From Methanolobus psychrotolerans (GTDB lineage Archaea; Halobacteriota; Methanosarcinia; Methanosarcinales; Methanosarcinaceae): a DNA stretch of 64,000 nt. The translations under genes were made by a program, and so were the position numbers. The notes beneath the pieces are model-generated. The model had not been told where the DNA came from. It made no database searches and saw only the letters and a list, made by a program, of their open reading frames with translations. The stretch lies in the NCBI RefSeq assembly GCF_002243045.1, contig NZ_MBKP01000006.1:62001-126000 (forward strand). Direction: 5' to 3'. Within the stretch, counting starts at the first letter, position 1; each line of letters begins with the position of its first letter. Positions 62,239 to 64,000 of the stretch are shown here, in pieces.

Positions 62239-62913
62239 TTAATCGTCTTCTCCGCAGTAAGCGCAAACTCCCATCCGGGGAGAATTGACAACGGGAAGCA
62301 TCATATCCTCACCACATTCATGTTCCTTGCAACATTCATCGCAATATAACGCAAGTTCTTCGTAACTGCATTCAGCACATACCTGTGTTGCAGGTTCCCC
62401 ACATTCCACGCATGCAAAAACAGGAGGTAAGTTGCGCGCCATGAGTACTACTCTTTCTTTCCTTTTGACTCCCAGACTTACTGATAATACCTTCAGTACC
62501 AGTTCAGTGGTCGAGCCGAAATCATACTCATACATGAATTCGAGTCCTTCGGACAGAACATCCTTCAACTTCGCCTTCATATCCCTGTTTCTTTCATACA
62601 TAAGATACGGATCCGGATGGGAATCGTATGTCTCGCCGCCGATGCTGAACATACTCAGATGTCCGCAGCATTCCAGCCACTTGTCCCTCAGGAACTGGTC
62701 CAGGTCCTTTAAAGATGCGTTGGCGGATGCATCAAGATACATGCAATATTCTTTCCTGTAAAGGCCTTTGACCTGAATGCAATAATATAGCTCTCTGCCT
62801 GGCGGATTTTGTTCTTTCCGGACATTACAGTTCTCCAGATGCCTTTTTATGGCAATTTTCCCGAAAACCTCACCACAATAATTACACCTTATACTTTGCT
62901 TCGCCTTCTTCAT
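62239..62913 (-). CDS. pRiA4b ORF-3-like protein with zinc fingers
   Basis: 224 aa. An N-terminal C2HC finger (CNYCGEVFGKIAIKRHLENC) is followed by a pRiA4b ORF-3 (IS1096 TnpR-type) core with YLDASANASLKDLDQFLRD and FMYEYDFGSTTELVLKV, and a C-terminal Cys-rich ribbon (CVECGEPATQVCAECSYEELALYCDECC is seen in pieces from about 170). The family turns up in mobile and defence-rich regions; biochemical role unknown. GGGAATCC precedes the ATG. Confidence 0.7.
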   Translation of the reverse strand: MKKAKQSIRCNYCGEVFGKIAIKRHLENCNVRKEQNPPGRELYYCIQVKGLYRKEYCMYLDASANASLKDLDQFLRDKWLECCGHLSMFSIGGETYDSHPDPYLMYERNRDMKAKLKDVLSEGLEFMYEYDFGSTTELVLKVLSVSLGVKRKERVVLMARNLPPVFACVECGEPATQVCAECSYEELALYCDECCKEHECGEDMMLPVVNSPRMGVCAYCGEDD

Positions 62914-63117
62914 TGGATTCCCTTCTCTTCATTTGTTCCTTGTCGTTCCTTACCTTGCATGATACCCTTTTAGTTACAACTGAAAGGATGCTATTTTTTC
63001 AAATATAGAGGTTAACGACGGGAAGGTTTTTCAAATTATGGTTCTGCTGAATCAAAATAATAAAAGATATTTACCAGGAATACGCAGTTGTTTATACTCA
63101 ATTTTGGAGATGTGCAC

Positions 63118-63576
63118 ATGAAAGACGGAATCGAGATGAAAGAAGAAAAAGCACAGCCAGTCCTGTCGATCAGGACCAGGGCGGCGGTCCGGGACCTTCC
63201 CCGCATAATCAGGGAGAACTACGGGAAGATCATGCAGTATCTGGAGAAGATAGGCCAGCAGCCTGCCTGCGCACCCTTTGTCGCGTACTATAATATGGAT
63301 ATGGAGGACCTTGACCTGGAGATAGGCTTCCCGGTCCTCAGGCCACTGGATGGTAGCGGTGAGATAAACAGATCGGAGATACCCGCAGGAAAATATGTAT
63401 CCATGATGTACAAGGGCCCCTACGCAGGCATGGAAAAACCTTACAACGACATGATGAAATGGATCGGAGAACACGGATACAAGCCAAAGGGCATTGCCTA
63501 CGAGTATTATTACAATTCACCTATGGAAGTACCGGAAAGCGAGCTGTTGACCCGCATTGTAATGGCTATCGAGTGA
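63118..63576 (+). CDS. GyrI-like/AraC effector-binding domain protein
   Basis: 152 aa. Start ATG 63118 with GGAG about 9 bp upstream; an earlier in-frame ATG at 63088 is less likely. Stand-alone effector-binding fold: SIRTRAAVRDLPRIIRENYGKIMQYL, DLEIGFPVLRP, AGKYVSMMYKGPYAGMEKPYNDMMKWI and YEYYYNSPMEVPESEL. No DNA-binding domain. Such proteins bind small amphipathic molecules. GC content looks higher than nearby genes. Confidence 0.82.
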   Translation: MKDGIEMKEEKAQPVLSIRTRAAVRDLPRIIRENYGKIMQYLEKIGQQPACAPFVAYYNMDMEDLDLEIGFPVLRPLDGSGEINRSEIPAGKYVSMMYKGPYAGMEKPYNDMMKWIGEHGYKPKGIAYEYYYNSPMEVPESELLTRIVMAIE

Positions 63577-63738
63577 GACGGTGCGCTCCGGCTGTGCGGG
63601 GACCGGTAGAAGATCTGCGCATCTGCGTGAATTCTCTGAACCAATATTGCCGTTGAGGTATGATCGCCTACAGAACTCTTTTAGTAAAAGTACGCTTGCC
63701 GGGAAATCAATTTAATATACAAGAACCACGGATGAATA

Positions 63739-63948
63739 ATTAGGGAGTGCACGATCGCTCTTGAAGTTGCAGAAGATGGCGGATACACTGCACATTGCCT
63801 TGAGCTTCCGGCAGCTATCAGCGAGGGAGATACCAGAGAAGAAGCCCTTGAAAATATCAAGGGGGCAATTGAGCTTGTGCTTGAGGTCGCTGAAGAGCAG
63901 GCAAGAGTCTTCGGCGAGATCGCAAAGGTTGATGTTGCAAGTGCCTGA
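63739..63948 (+). CDS. HicB-like antitoxin with apparent ATT start
   Basis: 69 aa in the HicB partial RNase-H fold: CTIALEVAEDGGYTAHCLEL, then GDTREEALENIKGAIELVL. An in-frame TGA at 63733-63735 is followed by ATA, ATT, AGG, GAG, so the expected N-terminus MREC begins at ATT (63739). GGATG lies about five bases upstream. No ATG, GTG or TTG occurs before the middle of the protein. It directly precedes a HicA-like start. Either a rare initiator or a lost start. Confidence 0.65.
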   Translation: MRECTIALEVAEDGGYTAHCLELPAAISEGDTREEALENIKGAIELVLEVAEEQARVFGEIAKVDVASA

Positions 63949-63949
63949 G

Positions 63950-64000
63950 ATGCCAGTGATCTCCGGCCGGAAGACTGCTTCTGAATTACGTCCTGCTAAA
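63950..64000 (+). CDS. HicA-like toxin, partial (cut by window end)
   Basis: Seventeen codons are visible from ATG 63950, beginning MPVISGRKTASELR, which resembles the usual HicA opening (LPxxSGRExxxxL). It starts one base after the HicB stop codon, the standard adjacency of hicB-hicA modules in this order. The dsRBD-like remainder with the catalytic His is outside the window. Confidence 0.5.
   Translation, partial: MPVISGRKTASELRPAK

Overview
The window is a piece of a methanogenic archaeon chromosome, most probably a salt-adapted or marine member of the Methanosarcinaceae (Methanolobus/Methanococcoides-like; genus not proven). Supporting signs are the ablA-ablB pair that makes the osmolyte N-epsilon-acetyl-beta-lysine, archaeal-type genes (purP, archaeal S-adenosylmethionine synthetase, RLI/ABCE1, NAC, tRNA G10 methyltransferase, type II methionine aminopeptidase, CbiZ), TATA-box promoters with many apparently leaderless starts, and an intron-bearing tRNA-Tyr. 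No rRNA, CRISPR array, prophage or intact insertion sequence was found.

Layout. 0-4.6 kb: leucine pathway (leuB, leuD), an Lrp regulator and ablAB. 4.7-15.8 kb: HerA-like ATPase, a candidate small RNA, FAD oxidoreductase, purP, a membrane-anchored wHTH protein, truA, a YgjP/SprT-type peptidase, the tRNA G10 methyltransferase, DUF1805, an exported EF-hand-like protein, map and an Xaa-Pro peptidase. 15.9-17.9 kb: small membrane proteins and two tRNAs. 17.9-21.5 kb: a coupled, apparently GC-richer pair, a PhoU/DUF47-tailed protein plus a PPDK-like enzyme that has the ATP-grasp and phosphohistidine domains but no PEP/pyruvate barrel. 21.5-25.8 kb: Mth938 protein, S-adenosylmethionine synthetase, hisG-hisA-hisB. 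25.8-30.7 kb: a tightly overlapping DNA-repair-like operon (radical SAM, its DUF4130-type partner, MutS-like ATPase) downstream of an ArsR regulator fused to a transcobalamin-like domain. 30.8-33 kb: TIM-barrel protein and cbiZ (cobamide salvage). 33-35.1 kb: MATE exporter and MarR regulator with a clear operator. 35.2-42.7 kb: ABC ATPase, MscS channel and a five-gene membrane cluster that includes an ABC permease fused to a PrsW-like protease domain. 42.7-57.2 kb: AIM24 protein, hydrolase, RLI, EMC6-like protein, MBL nuclease, thioredoxin, QPRTase-like enzyme, acetyl-CoA synthetase, NAC, IscA-like protein, two unusual archaeal proteins, hisI and a PIN-ATPase-KH protein.

57.2-64 kb is an accessory region: HepT/MntA toxin-antitoxin, a methyltransferase and a Fic protein bracketed by five copies of a 10-bp motif, an iteron-like repeat cluster, a truncated HATPase/wHTH regulator fused by an apparent deletion to a DUF3795 gene, a pRiA4b-ORF3-like protein, a GyrI-like protein, and a HicB/HicA pair cut by the window edge.

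The most promising leads are the PPDK-core/DUF47 pair, the ArsR-transcobalamin-domain regulator beside cbiZ, the ABC permease-PrsW fusion, the candidate small RNA at 6202-6310, the repeat systems at 59.0-60.9 kb, and three genes whose only sensible start codon is ATT.
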